From Porphyromonadaceae bacterium UBA7203 (GTDB taxonomy: Bacteria > Bacteroidota > Bacteroidia > Bacteroidales > Muribaculaceae), in the NCBI GenBank assembly GCA_002490725.1, contig DKUN01000007.1:3312-67311 (forward strand): a DNA stretch of 64,000 nt, read 5' to 3'. The notes under the pieces are model-generated. The model did not search any database. It saw only the letters and a program-made list of their open reading frames with translations, and was not told the DNA's origin. The first letter of the stretch is position 1; each line of letters opens with the position of its first letter. This document shows positions 43,521 to 52,549 of this stretch, piece by piece. The position numbers were made by a program, and so were the translations under genes.

Positions 43521-44738
43521 TCAGCTTCGCACGCCACAGAAGTCAAGTTCAACCTTCGAGGAGTCGGCCTTCAAGGAGCGGAAAACGCTGTGAGCGGTCA
43601 GGAACACCACTATGTCGGCAGCAGCATAGGCCTCGTTGAAATCGGTCAGTTCCACGCCCTTGAATTCGGTAATGTTAGGCTCTACCACCATCAGTTCGGC
43701 GTCGGCCGCACATTCGCCAATAAGCTCCATGGCAATTTTGCGCGCGGGCGACTCGCGCAGGTCATCGATATCGGGTTTGAAGACCAGACCCATCAGTGCT
43801 ACCCTCGGCTTGCGCCCGCGGTCGATGCGAAAGCGCAGAATGGCGTTCTTAACCTTCTCGGCCGTCCACTCGCTCTTGTAATTATTGATGCTGCGTGCGG
43901 TAGCTATAATGCGTGCCTGCTCCGGATAAGCCGACGTGATAAAATAGGGGTCGACGGCTATACAGTGGCCCCCGACGCCGCATCCGGGACGCAGAATGTT
44001 GACACGCGGATGGCGATTGGCCAGCTCAATGAGTTCCCACACGTTGATTCCCGCCTTATCGCAAATCATTGACAGCTCATTGGCAAAGGCAATCTGCACA
44101 TCGCGGCTGGAATTCTCGGTGAGCTTGCACATCTCGGCCGTGCGTGCGTTGGTCTTGTGAAGTTTGCCGCTGACAAAACGGGCATAGAAGCGTGCAGCCT
44201 CGTCGGTCGAGGCTCCGTCAATGCCGCCGATTACGCGGTCGTTATTGACCAGCTCATGGATAACATTGCCCGGCAGCACACGCTCGGGACAATAGGCCAC
44301 GGCAATGTTGCCCTTAAGTTCAGGACGCTCGCTGAAAATCAACTCGGCCATCTTCTCGGTCGTGCCCATCGGCGAGGTCGACTCGATAACAAAGAGATTG
44401 CCCGGACGCAGAAACGGCAGCACGCTGCGTGTGGCCGCCTCGACATAAGAGATGTCAGGCTCATGGTCTCCCTTGAACGGGGTCGGCACCACAATAAAAA
44501 ACGCATCGGCATGCTCGGGAACCGTCGATGCGCGAAGCGAGCCGTCGGCAATAACGCCGCGGAGCAAATCCTCCATGCCCGGCTCGATAAAGTGAAGATG
44601 GCCGGCATTAGTAGCTTCGACTATGCCGGGATTGATGTCGACACCCACCACGTCCACACCCCCCTTTGAGGCCGCAATAATCGCAGTGGGCAGTCCTATA
44701 TATCCAAGCCCAATAAAGCAAGCTTTGAAATCTTTCAT
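43521..44738 (-). CDS. wecC: UDP-N-acetyl-D-mannosamine dehydrogenase
   Basis: 405 residues from MKDFKACFIGLGYIGLPTA; the longer frame has no sense. The NAD-binding Rossmann loop is GLGYIGLPTA; the UDP-sugar dehydrogenase core has ESTSPMGTTEKMAE, YCPERVLPG, the helix KLTENSSRDVQIAFANEL, the catalytic cysteine in GVGGHCIAVDPYF and GLVFKPDIDDLRESPA. It oxidises UDP-ManNAc to UDP-ManNAcA. The PMGTTEKMAEL and GHCIAVDPYF forms fit WecC rather than Ugd. wecB (epimerase) is not in the window. First gene of the wecC-wecG-TonB-DUF4249 run. Confidence 0.93.
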   Translation of the reverse strand: MKDFKACFIGLGYIGLPTAIIAASKGGVDVVGVDINPGIVEATNAGHLHFIEPGMEDLLRGVIADGSLRASTVPEHADAFFIVVPTPFKGDHEPDISYVEAATRSVLPFLRPGNLFVIESTSPMGTTEKMAELIFSERPELKGNIAVAYCPERVLPGNVIHELVNNDRVIGGIDGASTDEAARFYARFVSGKLHKTNARTAEMCKLTENSSRDVQIAFANELSMICDKAGINVWELIELANRHPRVNILRPGCGVGGHCIAVDPYFITSAYPEQARIIATARSINNYKSEWTAEKVKNAILRFRIDRGRKPRVALMGLVFKPDIDDLRESPARKIAMELIGECAADAELMVVEPNITEFKGVELTDFNEAYAAADIVVFLTAHSVFRSLKADSSKVELDFCGVRS

Positions 44739-44762
44739 ATTCGGATGTTTGATTATAACACG

Positions 44763-44770
44763 CAAAGTTA
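44763..44770 (-). promoter_or_regulatory. -7 element of wecC
   Basis: TAACTTTGC on the minus strand, 25 bases before the start codon; no clear TTTG at the usual distance. Confidence 0.5.
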
Positions 44771-44805
44771 CGAAAAATTCACCAAATCGCGCACCTCCCG
44801 ACCAC

Positions 44806-44862
44806 AAAAAAGCGACCCTCTCCCCCACCCTGCGGAATCGGCGGGGCGCGGGGGCGAGGACG
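44806..44862 (-). terminator. GC-rich terminator after miaA
   Basis: Minus-strand RNA just past the miaA stop forms an imperfect stem (GACCCCGTCCTCGCCCCC with GTGGGGGAGAGGGTC) followed by GCTTTTTT, with six T at 44811-44806. Confidence 0.6.
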
Positions 44863-44865
44863 GGG

Positions 44866-45726
44866 TCAGCGAAGGGCGTCGGCTGGGAGGAGGTCGGGTG
44901 TGCGGCGGAGCCAGGTGAGCTGCTTTTTGGCGTAGACTCGGGTGTTTTTGGCTATGCGGGCAATGGCGGTTTCGCGATCCATAAGTCCGTCGAACATGGC
45001 AAACATCTCCTTGAAGCCCACCGTGTTGAGCGAGTTGAGATGCCGCAGGTGATAAAGCGCCTCAGCCTCCTGCTCCATGCCGTCGGCCACCATCCGGTCA
45101 ACCCTGGCGTTGATTCGCGCAAACAGTTCTTCGCGCGGCAGGTCGATTACATATTTCCGGATGTCGAACGGCCGGGGCTTGGCTCGGCCGGTGCGCAACT
45201 CGCTGACTTTGCGCCCGCTTTCGCGGATTATTTCGAGGGCATGGACCAAGCGCCGGTGGTTGTCGGGGTCGGCCTGCACGAAGTAGTCAGGATCGAGGCG
45301 GCGCAGTTCGTCGCGCACCGCCTCGATTCCCTGATTATGAAAAAATTCGAGCGTTTCGGCGCGCACGGCGTCGGAAATCGTCGGAATGTCGTCGAGGCCG
45401 CGGGTCAGGGCGTCGATATACATCATTGAGCCGCCGACAACGACACAGTCGGTCAGCCCGCGACGCTCCATGTCGGCAATCAGCCTCAGGGCGTCTTCTT
45501 CAAAGCGCGCCGCACTGTAGTATTCGTCAAGTTCGAGGCACTCTACGAGATGGTGGGTCACACGCGCACGCTCTTCGGCCGACGGGCAGGCCGTAGTGAC
45601 AGGCATATGGCGATAGAGCTGGCGCGAGTCGGCCGAAATTATCTCGCATCCGAGACGTTCGGCCACGTCGACGGCCAGCGCAGACTTGCCTGAGGCGGTC
45701 GGACCGGTAATGACGGTTACGGTCAC
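44866..45726 (-). CDS. miaA: tRNA dimethylallyltransferase
   Basis: 286 residues. P-loop VITGPTASGKSALAVD at the start, then ISADSRQLYRHMPVTT, the DMAPP/tRNA site VVGGSMMYIDALTRGLDDIP, and LNSLNTVGFKEMFAMFDG with the C-terminal KNTRVYAKKQLTWLRR. It puts a dimethylallyl group on A37 of tRNAs that read codons starting with U. Length is close to the family average (about 300). Last gene of the minus-strand unit that begins at pyrH. Confidence 0.95.
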   Translation of the reverse strand: MTVTVITGPTASGKSALAVDVAERLGCEIISADSRQLYRHMPVTTACPSAEERARVTHHLVECLELDEYYSAARFEEDALRLIADMERRGLTDCVVVGGSMMYIDALTRGLDDIPTISDAVRAETLEFFHNQGIEAVRDELRRLDPDYFVQADPDNHRRLVHALEIIRESGRKVSELRTGRAKPRPFDIRKYVIDLPREELFARINARVDRMVADGMEQEAEALYHLRHLNSLNTVGFKEMFAMFDGLMDRETAIARIAKNTRVYAKKQLTWLRRTPDLLPADALR

Positions 45727-45736
45727 GCTACGGCTA

Positions 45737-46165
45737 TCAATATTTCGACCAGTCTACCCAGTTGCTCGAGGGGTAGCGCCACGAGTCGAGCAGAGCTACG
45801 GGCAGCTGCTTGTCGCTCCACACCTGAAGAATCGAGCCGGGTTCGGTAGCCTTGAGGCAGTTGGCATAGCCGGCAGGCACGCAGAGCACCTCGCTCTTTT
45901 GGTCGGAGATGTGGAAGATTTCGGGCTCGAGGTCAAGCGAGGGATTGTCCCAGTCGTCAATCTTGACAAAGGCCATTGTAAAGCCGCCGCGGATGCAGTG
46001 AAACCACTTGCGTTCGCGCTGATGGCCGTGCCATCCGCGAACTACCGATGCGTCGGGGTGATGGATGGTATAAGTACGTTCAACTCCTTCGAGATGAAAG
46101 TCATTAAGAGAGATAATCGTGCCGCGATGGTCGTTGAAGATTTCGCCGGGAATAGAAGTTACCAC
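45737..46165 (-). CDS. WxcM/RmlC-like cupin (sugar epimerase-like)
   Basis: 142 residues. A double-stranded beta-helix fold with FNDHRGTIISLNDFHLEGVE, RTYTIHHPDASVVRGWHGHQ (the cupin histidines), KWFHCIRGGFTMAFVKIDDW, then LCVPAGYANCLKATEPGSIL. This matches the dTDP-sugar epimerase/isomerase (RmlC, FdtA, WxcM) clan, although no deoxysugar synthesis genes are nearby. It lies between rsgA and miaA, an arrangement that suggests a housekeeping or surface-sugar role. The precise reaction cannot be assigned. Confidence 0.8.
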   Translation of the reverse strand: MVTSIPGEIFNDHRGTIISLNDFHLEGVERTYTIHHPDASVVRGWHGHQRERKWFHCIRGGFTMAFVKIDDWDNPSLDLEPEIFHISDQKSEVLCVPAGYANCLKATEPGSILQVWSDKQLPVALLDSWRYPSSNWVDWSKY

Positions 46166-46231
46166 TTTATTTGTTCAGATTTAAGAGTTAAAATAGAAAT
46201 TGGGGGAGAATTTGAAACTGGAGGAGAAAGG

Positions 46232-47194
46232 TCATTTGCGATATTTCGACGAGGTCGGGGCCGCGTCGTTTTCGAGAATCGAGAGGTATGAGGCATAGCG
46301 GCTCCTGGCAATGGTGCAGCTGTCGAGAGCCTCGAGCACCGCGCATCCTGGCTCGCCACCCGTGTGGGTGCAGTCGGAAAAGCGGCAGTCATGGCCTGCC
46401 TCGAATATTTCAGGGAAGAAATGGCTGACCTCATGGCGGTCAAAATCAAGAGTGCCGAAGCCTCTGACTCCGGGCACATCGATAAGACGACCGCCACCGG
46501 GCAGGTCATACATACGCGAGAACGTGGTGGTATGGATTCCCGAGTCGGTGGCTTCGCTGACGGCAGCCGTGAGGGCGCCCGCTCCGGGAACAAGCGCATT
46601 GATAATCGACGATTTGCCAACGCCGGAATTACCCGACAGCAGAGTCACGCTGTCGCTGACCATGGCGCGGAGTTCGTCAATGCCCTCGCCAGTCCTGACG
46701 CTGGTGCACACGACGGGATAGCCGACGGTGCGATACAGGTGGCAGACGGCGTCGAGCAGCTCGCGGTCATCGCCGTCGGTCAGCAGGTCCACTTTGTTTA
46801 TGACCAGCACGGCCGGCACATCGTAGGCCTCGGCTGTGGCAAGAAAGCGGTCAATGAACGTTGTGGAGGTTTCAGGATGAGCAAGTGTGGCCACCAGCAG
46901 AGCGCGGTCTATATTAGCTGCCAGTATGTGGCTTTCCTTGCTCAGGTTCGACGCGCGGCGTATAATGTAGTTATCGCGCGGGTCAATAGCGGTTATGTAG
47001 GCGAGCTCGGCGCCGGGCGCAAGCGAGAGCGCCACGCGGTCGCCCACGGCAACGGGGTTGGTTGTGCGGATTCCCTTGATGCGCAGATTGCCCTTGGCCG
47101 CAGCGGTGACAACCGTGCCATTGCTTTCGGCGGGCGAGTCGAGCAGCACTTCATAGCGGCTGCCGAGATTGCTGATAACGAGTCCGTGCATCAT
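46232..47194 (-). CDS. rsgA: Ribosome small subunit-dependent GTPase A
   Basis: 320 residues. N-terminal OB domain (GLVISNLGSRYEVLL, VAVGDRVALSLAPG), then the circularly permuted GTPase: NKVD (G4) comes before GNSGVGKSSIINAL (G1) and DVPGVRGFG (G3). The C-terminal zinc cluster is CRFSDCTHTGGEPGC. RsgA checks late 30S assembly. There are two adjacent Met at the start, so the real start may be one codon later. Seven bases separate it from the DUF721 gene, so the genes are co-transcribed. Confidence 0.95.
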   Translation of the reverse strand: MMHGLVISNLGSRYEVLLDSPAESNGTVVTAAAKGNLRIKGIRTTNPVAVGDRVALSLAPGAELAYITAIDPRDNYIIRRASNLSKESHILAANIDRALLVATLAHPETSTTFIDRFLATAEAYDVPAVLVINKVDLLTDGDDRELLDAVCHLYRTVGYPVVCTSVRTGEGIDELRAMVSDSVTLLSGNSGVGKSSIINALVPGAGALTAAVSEATDSGIHTTTFSRMYDLPGGGRLIDVPGVRGFGTLDFDRHEVSHFFPEIFEAGHDCRFSDCTHTGGEPGCAVLEALDSCTIARSRYASYLSILENDAAPTSSKYRK

Positions 47195-47200
47195 TGCGGT

Positions 47201-47497
47201 TCAGTGAATTACGATATCGGTTATTACCCCCTCGCGGCCCGCGAAGGAATTAAGGTCGGCAATCAGGCGCGGGCGCATGAACATAAGGTCGGCCTTGACC
47301 GACGCCGACGTGATGTAAACGTGCATCACTCCCTGGTCTGTCACGTAGCGCCGTGTGGTCATACGGTTGATGCCGGCTCCGACAACGTTGATCCAGTTGA
47401 CAAGCGCACGGTAGCGGTCGGCGTTATCCTCCTGACCGGCACGACGAAAAACGTCGTGAATAATCTCGCCAATCTGCTGGGGTTCAATCTTCTTCAT
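47201..47497 (-). CDS. DUF721 (DciA-like) protein
   Basis: 98 residues from MKKIEPQQIGEIIHDVFRRA. The pattern IHDVFRRAGQEDN ... WINVVGAGINRMTTRRYVTD and the following VYITSASVKADLMFMRPRL are typical of the DUF721 family, which includes DciA, the helicase loader of many bacteria. DciA often lies near recF and dnaN, and here it overlaps the recF 3' end by 14 bases. Placement supports a DNA replication role, but it is inferred. Confidence 0.85.
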   Translation of the reverse strand: MKKIEPQQIGEIIHDVFRRAGQEDNADRYRALVNWINVVGAGINRMTTRRYVTDQGVMHVYITSASVKADLMFMRPRLIADLNSFAGREGVITDIVIH

Positions 47498-48593
47498 GGT
47501 GCAGAGGAGTAAAATCACCGTCGTTAACCTGCCACAGGCGATAGTCGCCCGACGAGCGCGCCATAATTTCGTCGAGGTGCGAGCGATTGGTGTCGGTTAT
47601 GAAAATCTGGCCGAACGAGGGATCCTCGACCAACTGCACGATGCGCTCAACGCGCGTCGAGTCGAGTTTGTCGAAAATGTCGTCGAGGAGCAGAATCGGC
47701 TTCATGCGTGTGGCGCGGCTCAGGAATTCATATTGCGCCAGGCGCAGGGCAATCACAAACGTCTTGCACTGGCCCTGCGAGCCGGTGCGGCGCATTTCCA
47801 TGCCGTTGAGCGTCATTTCAATGTCATCGCGGTGAGGTCCGGCCGACGTGTGGCGCAGGGCAAAGTCGCGTATGGCATGACTCTCCATCATTTCGCGGTA
47901 GCTCAAAGCCTGCTGCATCTGCGACACATAGCGCAGACCCGGCTCCTCTCCGCCTCCGCTGATTCGGCCATAATACTCCCTGAAAATCGGCATCAGGCGC
48001 TCGACCCACTCCGTTCTGGCGGCGAAAATATAGTCGGCGGCAGGCTCCATCATAGCCTCGATGGCTTCATACATGGCACGGTCTGAAATCGCATCCTTCA
48101 GCAGACGGTTGCGCTGCTCCATTCCGCGATTATAGCGAATCAGCGCGTCGAGATAACGGGCGTCGCTCTGGCTGATTACCATATCCATCCAGCGGCGGCG
48201 TTCATCAGGACTCTCTCGCACCAGATCGACGTCGGCGGGCGACACCATTACGAGCGGAAACGCCCCTATATGATCTGAAATCTTCTGATATTCCTTGCCT
48301 TTGCGCTTAAGGCTCTTGCGCTTGCCCTCAGTGAGCCCGAGCGACAGATCTTCGTCGGCCCCGAGCCGCAGATATGACGCGCGCACCAGCGCGAACTGCT
48401 CGCCCGAACGGATGAGCATCGCGTCTGATACGCGGCTGAAACTTTTGGTGAAACTGAGCGTAAAAATTGCATCGAGCAGATTGCTCTTGCCCATGCCGTT
48501 GCGCCCGAGCAGGCCATTGACCTTCGGCGAGAACTCGAGGCGGGCATGCCCGATGTTCTTGAAATTGTCGATGCTGAGCGAGCGCAGAATCAT
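47484..48593 (-). CDS. recF: DNA replication and repair protein RecF
   Basis: 369 residues, family length. Walker A GRNGMGKSNLLDAIF near residue 30, the LSIDNFKNIGHARLEFSP start, the signature TSAGPHRDDIEMTLNG and TGSQGQCKTFVIALRLAQ, and Walker B MKPILLLDDIFDKLDSTRV. RecF loads RecA at gapped DNA. Its start lies directly at the pyrH stop, so the two are co-transcribed. Confidence 0.96.
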   Translation of the reverse strand: MILRSLSIDNFKNIGHARLEFSPKVNGLLGRNGMGKSNLLDAIFTLSFTKSFSRVSDAMLIRSGEQFALVRASYLRLGADEDLSLGLTEGKRKSLKRKGKEYQKISDHIGAFPLVMVSPADVDLVRESPDERRRWMDMVISQSDARYLDALIRYNRGMEQRNRLLKDAISDRAMYEAIEAMMEPAADYIFAARTEWVERLMPIFREYYGRISGGGEEPGLRYVSQMQQALSYREMMESHAIRDFALRHTSAGPHRDDIEMTLNGMEMRRTGSQGQCKTFVIALRLAQYEFLSRATRMKPILLLDDIFDKLDSTRVERIVQLVEDPSFGQIFITDTNRSHLDEIMARSSGDYRLWQVNDGDFTPLHHEED

Positions 48594-49313
48594 TTACGCC
48601 TGATAAACGAACGTGCCGATAGGTTCGCCGGCAAGCACTTTGTCGAGATTACCGGGAGTATCCATGTCGAACACGATGATGGGCAGGTGGTTTTCCTTGC
48701 AGAGGGCCGTTGCGGTGATATCCATGACCTTGAGGCCGCGCGCAAGCACTTCGTCGTAGGAGATGCGGTCGAACTTGGTAGCAGTAGGATCCTTTTCGGG
48801 GTCTGCGGTGTAGACGCCGTCAACGCGTGTGCCCTTGAGCATCACATCGGCTTCGACCTCGATGCCGCGCAGGGCCGCACCGGTATCGGTGGTAAAGAAC
48901 GGATTGCCGGTGCCGCAGCTGAGAATGGCCACCTGGCCGTTGCGCATGGCGTCGATAGCCTTCCACTTGCTGTAGTGGTCGCCTATCGGATGCATCGCAA
49001 TGGCGGTGAACACTCGGGCAGGCTGGCCTATGGCCTCGAGCGCCGAGCTGAGAGCCAGCGAGTTGATAACTGTGGCAAGCATGCCCATCTGGTCGCCCTT
49101 AACTCGGTCGAATCCGCGCGAGGCGCCCTGCAGACCGCGGAAAATGTTGCCGCCGCCTATCACTATAGCAACTTCAAGGCCGCTGTCGACGGCGGCCTTG
49201 ATTTGCTGAGCGTACTGCGACAGCCGCTCAGTGTCGATGCCCTGCTTGAGCTGGGCGGCGAGACTTTCGCCGCTCAGCTTCAGCAGAACACGTTTGAATT
49301 TTCTGTCAGACAT
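48594..49313 (-). CDS. pyrH: UMP kinase
   Basis: 239 residues. VLLKLSGESLA opens the amino-acid-kinase fold; GGGNIFRGLQGASRG binds UMP/ATP, AIAMHPIGDHYSKW and LSCGTGNPFFTTDTGAAL form the active site, and VDGVYTADPEKDP follows. It makes UDP from UMP. Unlike in many bacteria, no frr follows. The start is 9 bases after the OmpA/TPR lipoprotein gene stop. Confidence 0.97.
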   Translation of the reverse strand: MSDRKFKRVLLKLSGESLAAQLKQGIDTERLSQYAQQIKAAVDSGLEVAIVIGGGNIFRGLQGASRGFDRVKGDQMGMLATVINSLALSSALEAIGQPARVFTAIAMHPIGDHYSKWKAIDAMRNGQVAILSCGTGNPFFTTDTGAALRGIEVEADVMLKGTRVDGVYTADPEKDPTATKFDRISYDEVLARGLKVMDITATALCKENHLPIIVFDMDTPGNLDKVLAGEPIGTFVYQA

Positions 49314-49322
49314 TTTTTTCTA

Positions 49323-51008
49323 TCAAAGAATGGCCGAGAGGTTAAAGCGGTTGAACTCCAGGTCAGATGCAGCCTTGGCAGCCATCGAGGGGTCGAGTTT
49401 AACGGCCTGACGGAGCGAGTTGGCAATCATCGACTCGTTGTTGGTGCGCGCGCCGAGCACAGCCATCAGGTAGTAGGTGGTGGCGTCGGGGCGGGTAATG
49501 CCGGCCAGAGTCTTCTTGGCGGCCGAATAGTCCTTGGTCAGAATCTGAGCCAGAGCGGCGTTGTTGGAGCTTACGCCCTGCATTGCGCGGGCTGCGGCGG
49601 CGTTGTCACCCTGCTTGAGATAGTAAACACCGAGGGCCTCGCCGAGTTCGGGCACACCGGCGGCGTTGCCGAAGCGGCTCTGTGCGTCAGCGAAGTTGCC
49701 TGCGTTGAGCGATGCAAGGCCGAGGTTCATCTGAGGCTCGGCCGAAGCGGGAGCCAGACGGGCAGCCTGGGCAAAGCTGGCATTGGCGGCGCTGTAGTCG
49801 CCGAGCTGATACTGGGCCATGCCGAGGTTGTTATAGGTGCGATAGTCGGTGGGATAGAGTTCGGCTGCGGTCGAGTAGATCTGAGCGCGCTTCTCGGGCG
49901 AGTCGGTCAGAGTTGCGTAGTAGAGAATCTCATCGACGGTCAGTTCTGAAGGATTCGAGGCAAACACCTGTGCGATTTCTTCATCGCTCTTGCCGATAAC
50001 GTTGATTTTGGCGCTGATGCGGCTGTAGCGGAGCTTGGGAAGAATCTCTTCGGCAAGCTGTTCGAACACGCTCGAGAGGTTGTGGATTTCACGTTCGCGC
50101 TCTTCGGGGTCGGAATACATTGACAGCACGCTCAGAATGAGGTCCTTGTCCTGAATGTTGCTCTCGCTGACGAGGCGGCGGAAGCCTTCCCAGTCTTCGG
50201 GGGTAAAATCGGCGGTGAGCTCACCGAAAGTCACACCCTTGAGCTGCTTGTCCATATAGCCCTTGGTAGCGTTTTCGCGCTTTTCGGCCAGCTTTTTGTT
50301 GAAGTCATACGAGCCGTCGGGCGAAGCGTAGCTCTGAATGTTGATTTCGGTAATTTCCTGACGCGAGTCGGCGTTGGCGCTCTGAATGCGCTCGTGCAGG
50401 CCGGTCATCTGGCCGGTGCGCAGCTCGCTGTCGCGGATGTTGGCCTGGTTGATCAGGAAGAGGATGTCGGCGTCGACCTTATCCTGGATAATGCGCTGGA
50501 ACTTGTCGGCGGCCAGGGCGGGAGTAACGCTGCCGGCATTGGCCATGGCGGCGGTGGCAATGACGCCGTTGGCTACAGCCACGCGCGGAAGCACATACGT
50601 CTTCTTGCCCTGCTGGACGGTGAAGCCAAGTTCGAGCTTGCTCGCAGCCATGTCGGGGGTGTAGGTATAGTTGACGGGAATAGTCACCGTGCCGCCCTTT
50701 TCGTAGGAGATGACGGGATTATTGCCGCGCACCTTCTCGCCCTGATAGGTATAGGCGGCAGATGCGGTCTCGCCGTTGGCATATGTAAGATAGGGAGTAA
50801 CGGTCACCTCGGCGTTCTTGACAAAATATTTTGCAGGAATGCGTGCGGTAACGGTAGCGGGCACGTTCTGGCCTACCACTTCGAGCGGATTGGGGTTGGT
50901 CGTAAAGTAATCGGCCTGCATCTGGCCCAGTTTTTTCGAGCAGCCTGTCAGTGCGATAGCTGCTCCCATCAGCAGCACGAGGCTGCGTGACTGATACTTG
51001 GCGTTCAT
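49323..51008 (-). CDS. Lipoprotein with OmpA-like domain and TPR repeats
   Basis: 561 residues with a lipobox (MNAKYQSRSLVLLMGAAIALTGC; Cys near 23). A beta-rich region at 30-150 (PLEVVGQNVPATVTARIPAKY, VTVTPYLTYANGET) is of unknown type. An OmpA-like peptidoglycan-binding segment follows near 220 (INIQSYASPDGSYDFNKK, LAEKRENATKGYM). Tetratricopeptide repeats run from about 380 to 520 (YRTYNNLGMAQYQLGDYSAANASF, LNLGLASLNAGNF). It is probably anchored in the outer membrane and fastened to the wall, with TPRs as a protein-binding scaffold. No T9SS partner is adjacent, so a link to PorE-like proteins stays open. Confidence 0.8.
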   Translation of the reverse strand: MNAKYQSRSLVLLMGAAIALTGCSKKLGQMQADYFTTNPNPLEVVGQNVPATVTARIPAKYFVKNAEVTVTPYLTYANGETASAAYTYQGEKVRGNNPVISYEKGGTVTIPVNYTYTPDMAASKLELGFTVQQGKKTYVLPRVAVANGVIATAAMANAGSVTPALAADKFQRIIQDKVDADILFLINQANIRDSELRTGQMTGLHERIQSANADSRQEITEINIQSYASPDGSYDFNKKLAEKRENATKGYMDKQLKGVTFGELTADFTPEDWEGFRRLVSESNIQDKDLILSVLSMYSDPEEREREIHNLSSVFEQLAEEILPKLRYSRISAKINVIGKSDEEIAQVFASNPSELTVDEILYYATLTDSPEKRAQIYSTAAELYPTDYRTYNNLGMAQYQLGDYSAANASFAQAARLAPASAEPQMNLGLASLNAGNFADAQSRFGNAAGVPELGEALGVYYLKQGDNAAAARAMQGVSSNNAALAQILTKDYSAAKKTLAGITRPDATTYYLMAVLGARTNNESMIANSLRQAVKLDPSMAAKAASDLEFNRFNLSAIL

Positions 51009-51051
51009 GAATTTAAATTAGTTTAAGTGATGATTTTTCGGTTTGATAGCG

Positions 51052-51082
51052 CAAATTTACGTATTTCCTTGGAGTTTATCAA
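51052..51082 (-). promoter_or_regulatory. Promoter of the OmpA/TPR-pyrH-recF run
   Basis: Minus-strand TTG (51082-51080), 20 bases, then TAAATTTG (51059-51052); the start codon is 43 bases further. Confidence 0.7.
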
Positions 51083-51103
51083 CTCAAAGAATACGAAAAT
51101 ATG

Positions 51104-52549
51104 TTATTTTTTCAGGAGTTGCGCTTTAACCATCGGGTAGAGTCCCGAGCCGGTCATGGCGCCGAGTCCAAACATGACGGCGGCATAGGCCGCCGTCAGC
51201 GCCACACACTGCACTAAAGCAGGCCAAGTGCTGACCGGAAGTAGAAACAGTGCGCCTCCCGCAAGAGCCGACAGCGCGGGAAGCCACGCCGATGAGAAAA
51301 CTATAGCGGCGAAGTCGCGAAAGCGGAACACTTTGAGCGAACGGCTGCAATAGACCGAGTAGAAACACACGGCAAAAGCGACTCCGGCGGCCTGGGTGGC
51401 GGCAATCCAAAGGAACCCGAACCGATAGAACAGCAACAGGAGCAGCAACTGAAACGCCACTTCAAGAAAACCCATGTTGCGCACAAAGACAGTGCGGCCG
51501 TAGACCTTACACAATGTCATCAGGAACTGCTTGATACATAGCAGGCATTCCGCTACTGCAAGAATCCGGAACACGGGAGCCACGCCGGCCCACTTCGAGC
51601 CGAAAAGAAACACAACAGCCGGCAGCGCCACCAGAATAATATAGGATAGCAGGCTAAGGTTTAAAGTCAACACCGTACCTGTCATTTGCCTTATGAGCGC
51701 CTTGCGCCTGTCAGGCTTCTGCTCGTTGGAGGCCACGACAAAGAAGGGCGCTGTCAGCGAAGCCTCCGATATGCCGTAAGGAACGGTTGCAAGCTTGGCG
51801 CCCTGATAATACAAACCCGATAGCGACGGCGAGGAATAGACTTTGCCGAGCACGAACGTGTTGATATTGCGACCAATCAGCGTGGCCATATAGGCAAGCA
51901 TCAGATGAACGCCGTAGCCGAAGAATTCCTTAAACGACTTCATGCTGAACTGCAACTTCGGGAACCAGCGCGAAACTATAGTGTAATAAAAAAAGAAAAA
52001 GAATGACAGCAAAATCTGCGTGCATATCAGCGCCTTATAGCCATAGTCCAGCGCAGCAGCCGTTATGCCGAGAGCCGAAACTGTCAGTGTGGCTCCGACA
52101 CGCACAAGACAGACAGTGCGCATTCTGAGCATCTTGCGCAGGCGCGTTTCCTGCACATACGACATGGTCTGAAAAAAGAAGCACACCCCGAGCGCACGCA
52201 TAACCGTAATCAGCTCTTCATGACCGAAATATCCGGCCACGAGCGGTGCGCCAAAAAAGAAAGTGAGACCAAACAGCAACCCGAACGCGGAGTTGAACAT
52301 GAACACGGTCGAATAGTCCATCTCGGTCGGAGCTGCTTTATGAATCAGGCCGTCAGAGAGGCCGCAGCTCGACAAATCGCTTGCGACGGCAATGAAGATG
52401 GCTATCATGGCAAGCAAGCCGAAATCATCTTCAGTCAGCAGTCGCACCAGCACCAGATTCGTGGCCAGATTGATTACCGCGATGCTTGCCCGGTCAATGA
52501 ACGACCATTTATAAACGTTTCCCTCAGCCATCTTTCCGGTTAACTCCAT
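51104..52549 (-). CDS. Oligosaccharide flippase, Wzx-like (MOP family)
   Basis: 481 residues with 12-14 predicted membrane helices, starting YKWSFIDRASIAVINLATNLVLVRLLTEDD, the usual MOP/Wzx opening, and an internal repeat near DYGYKALICTQILL. It flips lipid-linked repeat units to the periplasmic face for Wzy polymerisation. The first Met (52549) gives a 26-base overlap with the GT4 gene; a Met 6 codons in (52531) gives 8 bases and is the alternative. Last gene of the polysaccharide cluster. Confidence 0.9.
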   Translation of the reverse strand: MELTGKMAEGNVYKWSFIDRASIAVINLATNLVLVRLLTEDDFGLLAMIAIFIAVASDLSSCGLSDGLIHKAAPTEMDYSTVFMFNSAFGLLFGLTFFFGAPLVAGYFGHEELITVMRALGVCFFFQTMSYVQETRLRKMLRMRTVCLVRVGATLTVSALGITAAALDYGYKALICTQILLSFFFFFYYTIVSRWFPKLQFSMKSFKEFFGYGVHLMLAYMATLIGRNINTFVLGKVYSSPSLSGLYYQGAKLATVPYGISEASLTAPFFVVASNEQKPDRRKALIRQMTGTVLTLNLSLLSYIILVALPAVVFLFGSKWAGVAPVFRILAVAECLLCIKQFLMTLCKVYGRTVFVRNMGFLEVAFQLLLLLLFYRFGFLWIAATQAAGVAFAVCFYSVYCSRSLKVFRFRDFAAIVFSSAWLPALSALAGGALFLLPVSTWPALVQCVALTAAYAAVMFGLGAMTGSGLYPMVKAQLLKK

